Source: JANXQG01 sp963709175 (GTDB taxonomy: Bacteria > Planctomycetota > Planctomycetia > Pirellulales > Thermoguttaceae). Taken from it: DNA of 64,000 nucleotides. The translations under genes and the position numbers were made by a program. The DNA lies in contig CAVPVK010000007.1 in the NCBI GenBank assembly GCA_963709175.1, positions 1,302,001-1,366,000 of the forward strand. Direction: 5' to 3'. The notes below the pieces were generated by a model. The model made no database searches, was not told the DNA's origin, and worked only from the letters and a program-made list of their open reading frames with translations. Shown here one piece after another: positions 18,609-27,553 of the stretch. Each line of letters starts with the position of its first letter. Position 1 is the first letter of the stretch.

Positions 18609-18890
18609 GTTCCCATAAGGTACCACTTCCCCGGTTTTCACTTGGAGGCAGTCCAGTTTCTTCAGGAGGAGCGGAGCTTCAAGGGGATCGCGGCTGATAC
18701 CATAAGCCTTGATCCTGGCACGAGTGCGGAGTTTCCGGTCCATCACTATTGGCTCGACCGGCAGAAGTGGGGCGTGGAGAACATTGCCGGGCTGGGCCAA
18801 CTTCCTGCACAGGGCTCGATCATCGTGGTAGGCGGTCCCAAGATCGCCGGCTGCACGGGTGGACCGAGCCGCGTGTTGGCACTGCTTTAG
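18609..18890 (+). pseudogene. Cyclase/kynurenine-formamidase-like remnant (C-terminal part)
   Basis: The frame reads HFPGFHLEAVQFLQEERSF, then GIAADTISLDPGTSAEFPVH, then WGVENIAGLGQLPAQGSIIV and GGPSRVLALL, then stop. These are the last four blocks of the cyclase family (PF04199): HFPGF, GxxxDTxSLDxG, ENxxxLxxLP and GGPxRV. The first ~150 residues, with the HxGTHxD metal site, are absent, and an in-frame TAA precedes the fragment at 18606. It is therefore a 5'-truncated remnant on the plus strand among minus-strand genes. Confidence 0.8.
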
Positions 18891-19013
18891 CGTCAACAAC
18901 TGGGCCGGCCAGAAGCCCATGTCCGGATCTGCCTTAAGACGCTCTTGGCCCTCCGGCGAATGTGCGAACGCCCAGGCGTGCTGGTGGGCCTAGCGGCTTC
19001 GATGATTCAACTG

Positions 19014-20004
19014 TTATTTAGTCAGCCAGCCAGCCACGTCCTTTGCCCAATAGGTAAGAATAATCCCCGCGCCGGCGCGGCGGATTGCGGTGAGTGTTTC
19101 CAGGACAATCGCCCGCTCGTCGATCCAGCCGCAGGCGGCGGCCGCTTTCACCATGCTGAACTCGCCGGAGACATTGTAGGCAGCCAGGGGAACGCCGGGA
19201 AAATGGTCCGCGGCCAGGCGGATGATGTCGAGATAGGCCATGGCCGGCTTGACCATGATCATGTCGGCCCCTTCCTCCAGGTCCAACTCGATCTCGCGGA
19301 GGGCTAGACCCGGTGAAGAAGCGGCATCCATCTGGTAGCTGCGGCGGTCGCCCGACTTGGGCGCGCTTTCGGCAGCGTCACGGAAAGGCCCATAGAACGC
19401 GCTGGCATACTTGGCGGCGTAACTCATGATGGGAATGTGCCGCGAAGCCGGCTCCGTCCAACCCGCGACGGATCGCCCCTACCATGCCGTCCATCATGCC
19501 GCTGGGCGCCACCAGGTCGGCGCCCGCTTCGGCATGAACCACGGCCTGCCGGGCGAGCAGTTCCAACGTGGCGTCGTTTTCCACGGTCGTCCGGCCGCCG
19601 ATCTCGCGCAAGGGGCCGCAATGGCCATGGTCCGTGTACTCGCAAAGACAGACGTCGGTGATGACCAGCATCTCCGGCACGGCCTGCTTGACCAGCCGCA
19701 GGGCCTTGGCGATGATCCCCTCGGAGCTGGTTGAGTCGCTGCCCACCGCGTCCTTGGCCGCGGGGATGCCGAAGAGGATCACGCCGCCGATGCCCAGATC
19801 CCGGAGGACCCGAACCTCGTCGACAAGCACCTCCGGCGACATCTGGTAGTTGCCCGGCATGGAGGCGATCTCTTGCTTGACACCGCTGCCCGGCCGCACG
19901 AAGAGCGGCATGACCAGGTTGGCCGGCGCCAGACGCGAATGCCGGACGAGTTCCCGCACGGCGGGATTGTAACGCAGACGGCGAAGGCGAGTCGTAGGGA
20001 ACAT
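19014..20004 (-). CDS. hemB: Delta-aminolevulinic acid dehydratase (porphobilinogen synthase), frame interrupted
   Basis: HemB joins two 5-aminolevulinate molecules to porphobilinogen in heme synthesis. The first part (20004 to about 19440) has RRLRYNPAVRELVRHSRL, the metal site DVCLCEYTDHGHCG and APSGMMDGMVGAIR. The second part, in another frame, has MSYAAKYASAFYGPFRDAA and MIMVKPAMAYLDIIR, which hold the two active-site Lys. The break is near 19441, where HIPIMSYAAKY is reached only after removing one base. The joined span is 991 bases, 330 codons plus one, the normal HemB length. All catalytic blocks are intact, so I favour a sequencing or assembly error over true loss, but no second copy is visible here. 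The start at the ATG at 20004 is chosen by family alignment; the Shine-Dalgarno is weak. Confidence 0.88.
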
Positions 20005-20393
20005 GGCTAGCAATTCGGTTGGAGTTCGGCATCGGGCAGGCACCGTATTATTGAAACTGCACGCACTGCGGTGTTGTGCCATTATTATAGTCGCAACTGT
20101 GCTTGTCGCAAGCGCACTGGTAGTCCCGGCTTCAGCCGGAATCCAAAGCGGTTGAAGCCGGGACTACGAGCGCCGCCCTATTTGTTACTTGCGCATTATT
20201 GCCACGTGACAAATACATAGAGGGGTGGCCGCTGATCGAGACTAGCAAATAATTAAGGTGGAAGCGGCGCGCTGCCATATACGATCGCTTCAGCTCGCGG
20301 GGAGAGGCCGGTTTGCGGCCGCTCGCTTGGGCCGTGCGCGTACGGCTGCGGCGGTGACGAGAAAAAAACCCGCGTAAGGAAAGGTAAACAGAT
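20005..20393. other. Gap with a palindromic repeat
   Basis: This stretch lies between divergent hemB (-) and the HEAT gene (+) and should hold both promoters. The only clear structure is the inverted repeat at 20121-20166. AAGGAAAGG just before 20394 is the ribosome site of the HEAT gene. Confidence 0.5.
20121..20166. repeat. Palindromic repeat, TAGTCCCGGC family, copy 1
   Basis: Perfect 14-base arms, TAGTCCCGGCTTCA and TGAAGCCGGGACTA, enclose an 18-base loop. The left arm plus following bases (TAGTCCCGGC-TTCAGCCGGAATC) matches the left arm of the repeat at 63143-63194. There is no T-run, so it is more like a REP/MITE-type repeat than a simple terminator. Confidence 0.75.
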
Positions 20394-20981
20394 ATGATTC
20401 GCCACTTGTATAACAAAAAGAACGTCAAAGACCATAATGGCAACAACAAGACCGTAGTCGGCAACAACGTCGTTGTGGAAGACCTCTTGGACGCCAGCGT
20501 TTCGCCCCTGCTAGCCGACCTGGTGGGTCCTGATCCGGCGATGCGCGAGAGGGCCCGCGAAGCCCTGGTCGCCCTCGGAGACGCGGTCGTGCCGGCCTTG
20601 ATCCAGCTATTGGCGCACCACAAGCCACATGTCCGCTGGGAGGCGGCCAAGGCCCTCGGTGGAATCGCCGAGCCGATCTCCGCCACGGCCCTCGTAAATG
20701 CCCTGGACGATACCGACGGCGACGTCCGCTGGGTGGCGGCCGAGGCGTTGATCGCCTTGGGCCGCGGGGGTCTGCCGCCCTTGCTGGCAAGGCTGTTGGA
20801 GCCTGGGCAATCACGCTGGCTTTGTGAGGCAGCCCGCCATATTTGCCATGCCTTGGTGAAACGGCGAAGGCTGGCGCCGCTGCTGCGGCCTTTGCTGGAG
20901 GCTTACGATCAGTTCGAGCCACAGGTCTTCGTGCCACTAGCTGCCTTTACCGCATTATCCAAGCTACGCGAATTGGACTGA
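20394..20981 (+). CDS. HEAT repeat protein
   Basis: A 195-residue soluble protein. AAGGAAAGG lies upstream of the ATG. About three HEAT repeats are visible at residues 45-145 (AREALVALGDAVVPALIQLL, VRWEAAKALGGIAEP..., VRWVAAEALIALGRGGLPPLL), as in PBS-lyase-like HEAT proteins. The N-terminus is rich in Asn and Lys (YNKKNVKDHNGNNKTVVGNN), which is unusual in this GC-rich setting. It is likely a protein-binding scaffold; no partner can be named from the neighbours, which lie on the other strand. Confidence 0.8.
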   Translation: MIRHLYNKKNVKDHNGNNKTVVGNNVVVEDLLDASVSPLLADLVGPDPAMRERAREALVALGDAVVPALIQLLAHHKPHVRWEAAKALGGIAEPISATALVNALDDTDGDVRWVAAEALIALGRGGLPPLLARLLEPGQSRWLCEAARHICHALVKRRRLAPLLRPLLEAYDQFEPQVFVPLAAFTALSKLRELD

Positions 20982-21045
20982 GTGGCTTCGCTGGTAGGTG
21001 GTAGGCCGAGACAAGCTTGCGGCTTAACCGACGACCGTCGCAGGC

Positions 21046-21744
21046 TCAGGCCAGCAGCACGGCGATCGCCCCGGTCAGGAAGACGCCGTCGGAGACACCT
21101 GCGCCGCCGATGGAGGCAATCGGGGCGCCGAGATCGCCGATGCGATGGAGATTGAGCACATCCGCCCCCAGCAGGCAGCCCATGCTACCGGCGATATAGG
21201 CCAGGGGCGCTGCGTAGCGGCGGGATATGAGCAGGGCAGCCGCAGCGGCGACTATCGGTGGCAGCAGCGGCGGAATGGCAATGCCGACGCCTCGCACGGG
21301 CTGAGCCAAAAGGTGCACGACAAACGTCACGATAGCCACGCCAATGGCCGACTCGATGAAGATTTTATGCCGGAAAAGCAGATAAACCGATAGACCGATA
21401 GGGACTAGGGCGCCGCCCAGGTTAATTGCAATGATCGTCCCGTCCCGGTCCTCGACCTGCGGCACGGCATAGTTCACTCCAAAGAAATTGACGGTCCTTT
21501 CCACGATGACCTTCTTGCCGGGCAGCTCGGCAACCGGAATATTGATTGCACTGCCCAACAAAGAAAGTAACAGGATGCCCAAAATCCAGTGGCGATTCAC
21601 GCCCATCTTCTCATAGGCATAGCTGATGATCCCAAATTCGATGAGTGCCACTACGACCGCAAATGCTAGCAGCAGCAATCCCATGAAGGGCCTGGTGACC
21701 GGAAAATAATGCATCGGCGATTGTTGCAAGCACAGAATATCCAT
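21046..21744 (-). CDS. DUF1614 family multi-pass membrane protein
   Basis: A 232-residue membrane protein with about seven hydrophobic segments. The pattern MHYFPVTRPFMGLLLL at the start, SLLGSAINIPV in the second helix and DGTIIAINLGGALVPIGLSVYLL match DUF1614. The last helices contain GSMGCLLGADVLNL and GGAGVSDGVFLTG. Function is unknown in the family; the conserved polar residues inside helices suggest transport or an intramembrane role. An alternative start is the Met at 21714, which aligns with the family motif. Confidence 0.8.
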   Translation of the reverse strand: MDILCLQQSPMHYFPVTRPFMGLLLLAFAVVVALIEFGIISYAYEKMGVNRHWILGILLLSLLGSAINIPVAELPGKKVIVERTVNFFGVNYAVPQVEDRDGTIIAINLGGALVPIGLSVYLLFRHKIFIESAIGVAIVTFVVHLLAQPVRGVGIAIPPLLPPIVAAAAALLISRRYAAPLAYIAGSMGCLLGADVLNLHRIGDLGAPIASIGGAGVSDGVFLTGAIAVLLA

Positions 21745-21910
21745 CTCTAATCCGCAATGGGGTGAGGTATACCACCGTTAATATTATTGTACGCGAGCGG
21801 GCAATGCACACTGCGCGGAGCAGAATTTTTAGCGCCGCCCGGCGCGGAAAAGGCCGGGGCGATCAGGGCCGCCAGCCCATCAAACAGGTCTCGTCCATCG
21901 GCCGGTGGAA

Positions 21911-22198
21911 TCATCTCCCTCTTTTCCAGGCAACGTAGCCGGCGACCTGCGGATGGGCCAACAGTTTTTCCTTCGTTTCGTAGTATCGGCCCAAGTCCTT
22001 TTCGCTGGGGATCAGGTCGTGGATGGCATCGTGGCAGGACTTGCAGATCCGCAAACCCGCCTGCATCTGCTCCCGCGTATACCGCTTCTTGAACCACTTA
22101 TTGCTGTGCAGCGTCCGCGGGATGAAATGGTGGAAGTTATAGACTTCCTCCGCCTCGCAAAGTTCGCAGAGCACGATGGGCTTCAGTTTCTTGGCCAT
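21911..22198 (-). CDS. HNH-like zinc-binding protein
   Basis: A 95-residue protein. The start at 22198 (MAKKLKPIVLCELCEAEEV) overlaps the end of the DUF423 gene by 16 bases. CELC, FHHFIPRTLH and ICKSCHDAIHDL form the CxxC...HH...CxxCH pattern of HNH endonuclease folds, with the central HH as the catalytic histidine position and two Cys pairs for a structural zinc. Small free-standing proteins of this kind are often annotated as HNH endonucleases without proven substrate. The overlap suggests coupled translation with DUF423. Confidence 0.75.
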   Translation of the reverse strand: MAKKLKPIVLCELCEAEEVYNFHHFIPRTLHSNKWFKKRYTREQMQAGLRICKSCHDAIHDLIPSEKDLGRYYETKEKLLAHPQVAGYVAWKRGR

Positions 22199-22566
22199 AG
22201 ACCACAGGCCCCGACCGCCGTTAGCAGCCAGGCGATGATGAAGGCCACTCCGCCCGCGGGAACCAGAAAAACAAACGGTCGCCGCCCGGTCGCTAGCCAG
22301 GCATAGAGCAGGCCGGAGAACAAGACGATACCGCAGAGCATCAGCCATCCGGCGGCGTCGAACCACCGGCTCGGCGATTGTTGCGCAAGAACACCGACGA
22401 GGATCAGCCCGATCGCGTGGTACATCTGGTACCGCACGGCCGTGCGGTAGGTGTCGAAGAGTTGGTCGGAAAGCTGCCCTTTAAGGGCGTGGTCGCCAAT
22501 GGCGCCAAGACCCACGGCCAAGGCCGCAAGGAGGGCGCCGAGTACAATGTAGAAGGCGGACTGCAT
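22183..22566 (-). CDS. DUF423 family small membrane protein
   Basis: A 127-residue protein with four membrane helices. The start at 22566 (MQSAFYIVLGALLAALAVGLGAIGDHAL) is the conserved beginning of DUF423; the frame is open further upstream but those ~44 residues do not fit the family. GAFGAH is the usual motif; here it reads GAIGDHALKG, then RYQMYHAIGLI. Function is unknown. Confidence 0.85.
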   Translation of the reverse strand: MQSAFYIVLGALLAALAVGLGAIGDHALKGQLSDQLFDTYRTAVRYQMYHAIGLILVGVLAQQSPSRWFDAAGWLMLCGIVLFSGLLYAWLATGRRPFVFLVPAGGVAFIIAWLLTAVGACGLWPRN

Positions 22567-22767
22567 GGACTCGTTGTCGGAAAGAGGCGATGAACGGTCG
22601 AAATTCCGGGCCCGAGCGGCGACTGCGCCACCGTTCGAACTGGTCGCTGTATTATACCGTCGGCGGCCGTAAATGGGCCAGAATGAAGCAAGTCGCATCT
22701 TGAAACCAGGCTTGTGCCGCGGATACCATAGGTTTTATACGTCCCGCTCCCGATTTGGTCCCTGCCC

Positions 22768-23556
22768 ATGATCGACACCCATTGCCATCTTGATGACGAG
22801 CAATTCGAGGCCGACCGTCCCGCGGTCATCGAGCGAGCCATTGCCGCCGACGTTCGCTCAATGATCTCCCTGGGCACCACGCTCGCCTCCAGCCGGGCGG
22901 CCGTCCGCCTGGCGGAAACCTTCCATTGTCTTTACGCCGCAGTGGGCATGCATCCGAACTCCTGTGCGGAAGCGGCGCCCGGCGACTGGGAGGCCCTCGT
23001 CGGTCTGGTGGATCATCCCCGCGTGGTCGCGATAGGCGAGACCGGGCTGGACCGCTATTGGGACTATGCCCCCATCGAGCTACAGCGAGACTGGTTCGAC
23101 CGCCATCTCCGCCTCTCGCAGCAGCGCGATCGGGCAGTAGTCATCCATTGCCGCGACGCCGAGGCCGAAGTGATGCCCATGCTCCGCGCGGCGGCGGCCC
23201 GCGGTCCCTTGCGGGCAGTGATGCACGCCTTTTCGGGCGATGCCGCGCTGTCGGCCGAGTGCGTAAGCCTGGGGCTCTACGTTAGTTTCGCGGGCAACGT
23301 GACCTATACGAACAAGAAATTTCTGCCGCTCCGCGCGGCGGCAGCCACCGTGCCGGCTGATCGCATCCTGATCGAAACCGATAGCCCTTATCTCACCCCC
23401 GAACCGTTGCGAGGCAAGCAGAAGCGGAACGAACCGGCGCTAGTGGCCCACACGGCTGCCGCCCTGGCGGCGCTCCGCGGCGTTCCGCTGGACGAGTTCT
23501 CAAAGCAAACCGAAGCCAACGCCCGGCGACTATTCCAGCTTGACGGCGGCGTGTAG
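22768..23556 (+). CDS. TatD family metal-dependent DNase/hydrolase
   Basis: A 262-residue TIM-barrel hydrolase, normal length for TatD. Metal and active-site blocks are all present: IDTHCHLD, GMHPN, IGETGLDRYWD, VIHCRDA, VMHAFSGD and ETDSPYL. It is cytoplasmic, with probable 3'-5' exonuclease activity as in TatD/YcfH. The gene is divergent from DUF423, and the redoxin gene follows on the same strand 64 bases after its stop. Confidence 0.93.
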   Translation: MIDTHCHLDDEQFEADRPAVIERAIAADVRSMISLGTTLASSRAAVRLAETFHCLYAAVGMHPNSCAEAAPGDWEALVGLVDHPRVVAIGETGLDRYWDYAPIELQRDWFDRHLRLSQQRDRAVVIHCRDAEAEVMPMLRAAAARGPLRAVMHAFSGDAALSAECVSLGLYVSFAGNVTYTNKKFLPLRAAAATVPADRILIETDSPYLTPEPLRGKQKRNEPALVAHTAAALAALRGVPLDEFSKQTEANARRLFQLDGGV

Positions 23557-23620
23557 AATTGGCGGCTGGCGCCACCGAGCCCCAAAACCCAAGATCCAGA
23601 CGCGAACGAGGAGAACTACC

Positions 23621-24193
23621 ATGGCCTTGACCCCTAGCACCATGCGTTTGTCGCTGGGCGCCGCTGCGCCCGATTTTTCCCTGCCGGACCCCGACGGCAA
23701 GAGCCACGCCCTGGGCGATTTTGCCGGGCGGTCCGCCTTGCTCGTGGCTTTCATCTGCAACCACTGCCCATACGTCAAGCACGTCGCCCCGGCCTTCGCG
23801 CAGCTTGCCAGGGAATATCAGGGGCGTGGCGTCGGGGTCGTGGCGATCAATTCCAACGACTACGAGCACTACCCGGACGACTCGCCGACGAAAATGCAAG
23901 AGGAGATCGCGGCCCGGGGCTACACGTTCCCCTATCTCATCGACGAGTCACAGGACGTGGCCCGAGCCTATCATGCCGCCTGCACGCCCGACTTCTTTGT
24001 TTTCGATGCCGATCACAAACTGGTATATCGCGGCCAGATGGACGCAGCCCGGCCGGGGAATAGCACGCCAGTAACCGGCGAAGACCTTCGGGCGGCGCTC
24101 GACGCCGTTCTGAGCGGGCGGCCCGTCTCGGCGATGCAGAGGCCGAGCATGGGGTGCAATATTAAATGGCGGCCTGGAACTGATCCGCGCTAA
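23621..24193 (+). CDS. Thioredoxin-fold redoxin (AhpC/TSA-type)
   Basis: A 190-residue protein. I place the start at 23621 because GAGGAG lies 6-7 bases upstream and the fold starts soon after (LGAAAPDFSLPDPDGKSHALGDF). ICNHCPYV holds a CxxC-type pair (CNHC). Later blocks are VVAINSNDYEHYPDDSP, GYTFPYLIDESQDVARAY and CTPDFFVFD. This is the peroxiredoxin-like family often annotated as thioredoxin family protein in Planctomycetes. It probably reduces thiols or peroxides. No signal peptide is seen, so it is cytoplasmic. Confidence 0.9.
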   Translation: MALTPSTMRLSLGAAAPDFSLPDPDGKSHALGDFAGRSALLVAFICNHCPYVKHVAPAFAQLAREYQGRGVGVVAINSNDYEHYPDDSPTKMQEEIAARGYTFPYLIDESQDVARAYHAACTPDFFVFDADHKLVYRGQMDAARPGNSTPVTGEDLRAALDAVLSGRPVSAMQRPSMGCNIKWRPGTDPR

Positions 24194-24203
24194 AGTCCCG
24201 ATA

Positions 24204-26738
24204 TCAATCTTGCGACCCCGTAAGTCGCTTCAGATTAGTCTTCGTTAGTGCTGAATCAGGATGGTTCCGCAGGACGCGGCGATATTGCTCGATCGCCTCA
24301 GCCGTTCGTCCGGTCTTTTCCAGGAGAACGGCATAGTTGTGGCCGGCCTGCAGATGCGCCGGATCGAGTTGCAAGGCCGCCTGATAGGCCGCGCAGGCCT
24401 CGGTCAATTGGCCATATTGCTCCAGCAAGTTGCCAAGCAGGTACTGGGCCTCGGGATTGTCCGGCATAGTCTGCACGGCAAGGCGGAACTGCTCGATGGC
24501 CTTCTCGCGATCGTTCATTTTTCGATAGACGCGCACCATCTGACAATACGTTTCCAGGTTGGCGGGATCTGCCTCCTCCGCTTGCTCGTATTCCTTCAAC
24601 GCCACCGATAGATTGCCCTGCTTCTCGATCAAGGAGGCCAGGTTGACGCGGGCCGAGACGAGGGTCGAGTCTATCTCCACGGCACGACGGAATGCCTGCT
24701 CAGCCTCAGCCGCCTTTCCCTGGTTGGCAAGGATTACTCCCAGGGCGTTCTCTGCCTTGGGCATCAAAGAGTTTGCTTCCAATGCCTCCCGGTACTGCTG
24801 CTCGGCCTCGGCGGTCTTGCCTTGCGCCATCAGGGCGTTGCCGGAACTGAAGCGGGCCGTCGCTCGTAAATACGGATTGAGCGCACCGGCCGCTTCGAAT
24901 TGCGTGAGGGCCTGGGCCTCATCACCACTGGCACTGAGGACGACCCCGAGATTCACGTGCCAATCGGCCATTTCCGGGAACCGAGCCAGGAGACGCCGCC
25001 ATTGATCGATCGCGCCGGGATAGTCCTTTCGCTCCAGCAACAAGCGGGCAAGACTTTGGCGCAGATCCAAATCGTCGGGGTTCAATTCGACCGCAGCTTG
25101 GTAGACATGCAGCGCGTCATCCAATGCAGCGGAAGTCATGTACTTCCCGCGAAGCCGGCGGATTTCCATGCGGCGGGCCACCTGCCGCCGGCGATGATCC
25201 ACTTGCTGCGTGAACGGCGGCCGACTGGTCATCATTGCCATTTCCTCTTCCATCTGCACGCGATCCCAACCCGTGAGCGCGATGCGCTGGCAGCAAACCT
25301 CCAAGGACATCGGCTCTTCGGCGCCGGCCGCTCGCGTGCGCACCCATTCAGGGAGCGTTACGGAGAGTTGGCGAAACACCGTCGCCGCCAACAGGTAGTT
25401 GCCTTCGGGCCGGAAATGGACGTGTTCATAGAACCACTCGTCGCCCGGAAGCGAGTGCTCCGTCCCCTTGTTCTCTTCCAGCTCCTTCTCGAAATCGACC
25501 AGGGAAATGCCGCGCGTGGCCATTTCTGCGGCAACATCGCGAATCGTCTGATTAATCCGGGTATCGGCGCGAAAACGCAAGGCATCGAGGTCCCTTGCCC
25601 GGACAAAGTGCTTGCGGGCCTTCGCGAAGTCGCCTGTCCTCAGCAGCGATTGAGCCAGGCAGAAATGGGCGTCGGCAAAGCGGTCGTCAATCGCCAAGGC
25701 GCGTTCCAACGCAACGACAGCCTGGTCGTGCTTACCTTGGGCGGCTAGTTCCTGGCCGGCATGGCAATGCTTGTCGCACTCTTCGCACTGCGCAGGATCG
25801 AGACCTGTGCCATGCACAGATGCCAGCGGCGGAAAATCCTTCAGGTTGGTCGCGACGGTCGAGAGCACAACCTCCGCGCCGCAACTGCGGCCGAGGCCGC
25901 AAATCGAAGTGAGGTTGCTGCGAAAATGCTCGTAAACCGTTTCCAGACGAGGATCGTCGGCCGTAACATTGCGGCCGGCAAACGCCTCCATGCCCCGCCA
26001 TTCCGCCGCCGATATGCTATGGGTCTCGTTCCTGTGGAGTACGTTTCGCAGCAATTGGCCGATTCGCCATGACTGGATCGCCATATTCGCGCGGATCATC
26101 CCCGGACTGGGAATGTAACGGCCCAGCACGGTCCCCGGCCCATAGGGACCGATGACCTCATTATTGCCCATATAGACGACCAACACGTCGGGCTTTTGCC
26201 GAGCGCAAGCCGTCGCGATCGGGACGAGCACATTGGAGTTAATTGCGGTCATTGCCGCGTTGACAACTTCGAATCGCACGCCCGGGTACCGCTGGCGAAG
26301 CATCGCTTCGAGCATGCGGCCGAAGCAAAAGGCCGGCTCAGGCGTCCCCATGGCCGCCGATTCGCCGATAACGAAGATGCGGCAACTGCCCTCAGCCTTC
26401 GCCGCCGGGAATTCGCATACCGCGGGCTCGCGGGCAATCGCCGGCGGAAAGAACTGCCAGCCGTAACGCTGGTTGGTGGTCCAGCCATCCCGACCGCGAA
26501 CATTGACGAAAAAGGCGGTGGGATAACCGTATCCGAAGACCCGCAACCCTCCTTCCAGCAAACAAAAGCAAAGCGCCGGAACTAGGGTAGCGGACAGCAA
26601 ACGAAACAGCCACAGGCGACGCCGGCTTAGCGGACGGCGGGACTTTTCCGCCGCAGTCAGGCGGACCGCGGCGGTTCCAACTGCCAACGGCGGAGACGGC
26701 GGAGAATTTCGCACTCGCGCCTTGCGTCGCTTGGACAT
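24204..26738 (-). CDS. Membrane-anchored SGNH/GDSL-like hydrolase with TPR repeats
   Basis: An 844-residue protein. A basic N-terminus is followed by one membrane helix (about 43-62). The SGNH-like domain has IGESAAMG (Ser near 127 as nucleophile candidate), VVYMGNNEVIGPYG (block III with Asn) and YEHVHFRPEGN, which may give the catalytic His although the usual DxxH Asp is not obvious. A short TPR pair sits near 320-385, and eight or so TPRs fill about 545-835. Start at 26738 is backed by AAAGG. It is the last gene of a minus-strand run from the carbamoyltransferase (48-base gap to DUF5989). Proteins of this build recur in such clusters; an acyl/acetyl-transfer or esterase role on an envelope product is inferred. 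Confidence 0.85.
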   Translation of the reverse strand: MSKRRKARVRNSPPSPPLAVGTAAVRLTAAEKSRRPLSRRRLWLFRLLSATLVPALCFCLLEGGLRVFGYGYPTAFFVNVRGRDGWTTNQRYGWQFFPPAIAREPAVCEFPAAKAEGSCRIFVIGESAAMGTPEPAFCFGRMLEAMLRQRYPGVRFEVVNAAMTAINSNVLVPIATACARQKPDVLVVYMGNNEVIGPYGPGTVLGRYIPSPGMIRANMAIQSWRIGQLLRNVLHRNETHSISAAEWRGMEAFAGRNVTADDPRLETVYEHFRSNLTSICGLGRSCGAEVVLSTVATNLKDFPPLASVHGTGLDPAQCEECDKHCHAGQELAAQGKHDQAVVALERALAIDDRFADAHFCLAQSLLRTGDFAKARKHFVRARDLDALRFRADTRINQTIRDVAAEMATRGISLVDFEKELEENKGTEHSLPGDEWFYEHVHFRPEGNYLLAATVFRQLSVTLPEWVRTRAAGAEEPMSLEVCCQRIALTGWDRVQMEEEMAMMTSRPPFTQQVDHRRRQVARRMEIRRLRGKYMTSAALDDALHVYQAAVELNPDDLDLRQSLARLLLERKDYPGAIDQWRRLLARFPEMADWHVNLGVVLSASGDEAQALTQFEAAGALNPYLRATARFSSGNALMAQGKTAEAEQQYREALEANSLMPKAENALGVILANQGKAAEAEQAFRRAVEIDSTLVSARVNLASLIEKQGNLSVALKEYEQAEEADPANLETYCQMVRVYRKMNDREKAIEQFRLAVQTMPDNPEAQYLLGNLLEQYGQLTEACAAYQAALQLDPAHLQAGHNYAVLLEKTGRTAEAIEQYRRVLRNHPDSALTKTNLKRLTGSQD

Positions 26739-26786
26739 AAAGCAGCCTTTCAGGCACCGATTCCGCGCGGTTTCAGCAACCAGTTT

Positions 26787-27014
26787 TCAGAACAAGGTAT
26801 ATATGAACGGCGCAACCGCGGTCGAGCTTACTGCGACGATGATCCCGATCAGCAGGAGGAAGATGACGATCGGCAACAACCACCACTTCTTATTGTGACG
26901 CAGGAAGTGCCAGAACTCGGAAATGAAGCCGGGCTGTGCCTCCTGGGCGGACTTTTGAAAAGCGGCGATCTCCGCCGAGCGGTCTTCAGGCAAGACCTTG
27001 CCTTTGTTGCTCAT
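26787..27014 (-). CDS. DUF5989 family small membrane protein
   Basis: A 75-residue protein. The soluble part ends in GFISEFWHFLRHNKKWWLLP, followed by one membrane helix (IVIFLLLIGIIVAVSSTAVAPFIY). FWxFLRxxKKWWLLP is the hallmark of DUF5989, which almost always travels with SxtJ and carbamoyltransferase genes. It is 26 bases downstream of SxtJ. Function is unknown. Confidence 0.88.
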   Translation of the reverse strand: MSNKGKVLPEDRSAEIAAFQKSAQEAQPGFISEFWHFLRHNKKWWLLPIVIFLLLIGIIVAVSSTAVAPFIYTLF

Positions 27015-27040
27015 AGCGAGGTACCTTTACGGGAAAACAA

Positions 27041-27457
27041 TCAGAACTGACGGAAATACTGATCAACTTTCGGCGGCTCCGGCTTGTCCGTCCAGTAACT
27101 CTCCGCATTTGGCTCGAACTTTCTGTGCATCGGATCGTATCCGCACAGACGCAGCAGCCAGCCCAAGGGCGACAAGACCAGAAAGTAGATCGCGGCCATC
27201 ACGACGTGCATGACGACAACGCCTATAGGAAAGGCGGCGTAGGACATTCCCAGATAGACAATTCGCATGAAGGGAGGCCAGATCCACCCGACAACCGGCA
27301 CGACAACGGACCACGCCAGCAGCAGCTCGGCGACCGTGGCCGACCGGCTGCGACGATAGACGGACCAGGCGATGGCCGCGAAGAACAGCAGCCAGATCAG
27401 CCCAAACCAAGCCAGATCGCGGCGGGACGGATGGCGGTTGATGCGAACAAGGCTCAT
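27041..27457 (-). CDS. SxtJ family membrane protein
   Basis: A 138-residue protein with about four hydrophobic segments (WFGLIWLLFFAAIAW, LLLAWSVVVPVVGWIW, FPIGVVVMHVVMAAIYFLVLSPLGWLLRL). The layout and the end RKFEPNAESYWTDKPEPP (a YW motif before a charged tail) fit the SxtJ family, named from the saxitoxin cluster but widespread in bacteria without that toxin. It is in the same run as the carbamoyltransferase (96-base gap). Its role is not established. Confidence 0.85.
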   Translation of the reverse strand: MSLVRINRHPSRRDLAWFGLIWLLFFAAIAWSVYRRSRSATVAELLLAWSVVVPVVGWIWPPFMRIVYLGMSYAAFPIGVVVMHVVMAAIYFLVLSPLGWLLRLCGYDPMHRKFEPNAESYWTDKPEPPKVDQYFRQF

Positions 27458-27553
27458 GGTCGTCGCGGCGGGATCATCAAGGACAAGGCGTTAGGGTCAA
27501 ATACACCAACAGCGTGGGCGTAGGCCGGATACATTCTAACCCGCTTCACGTTC

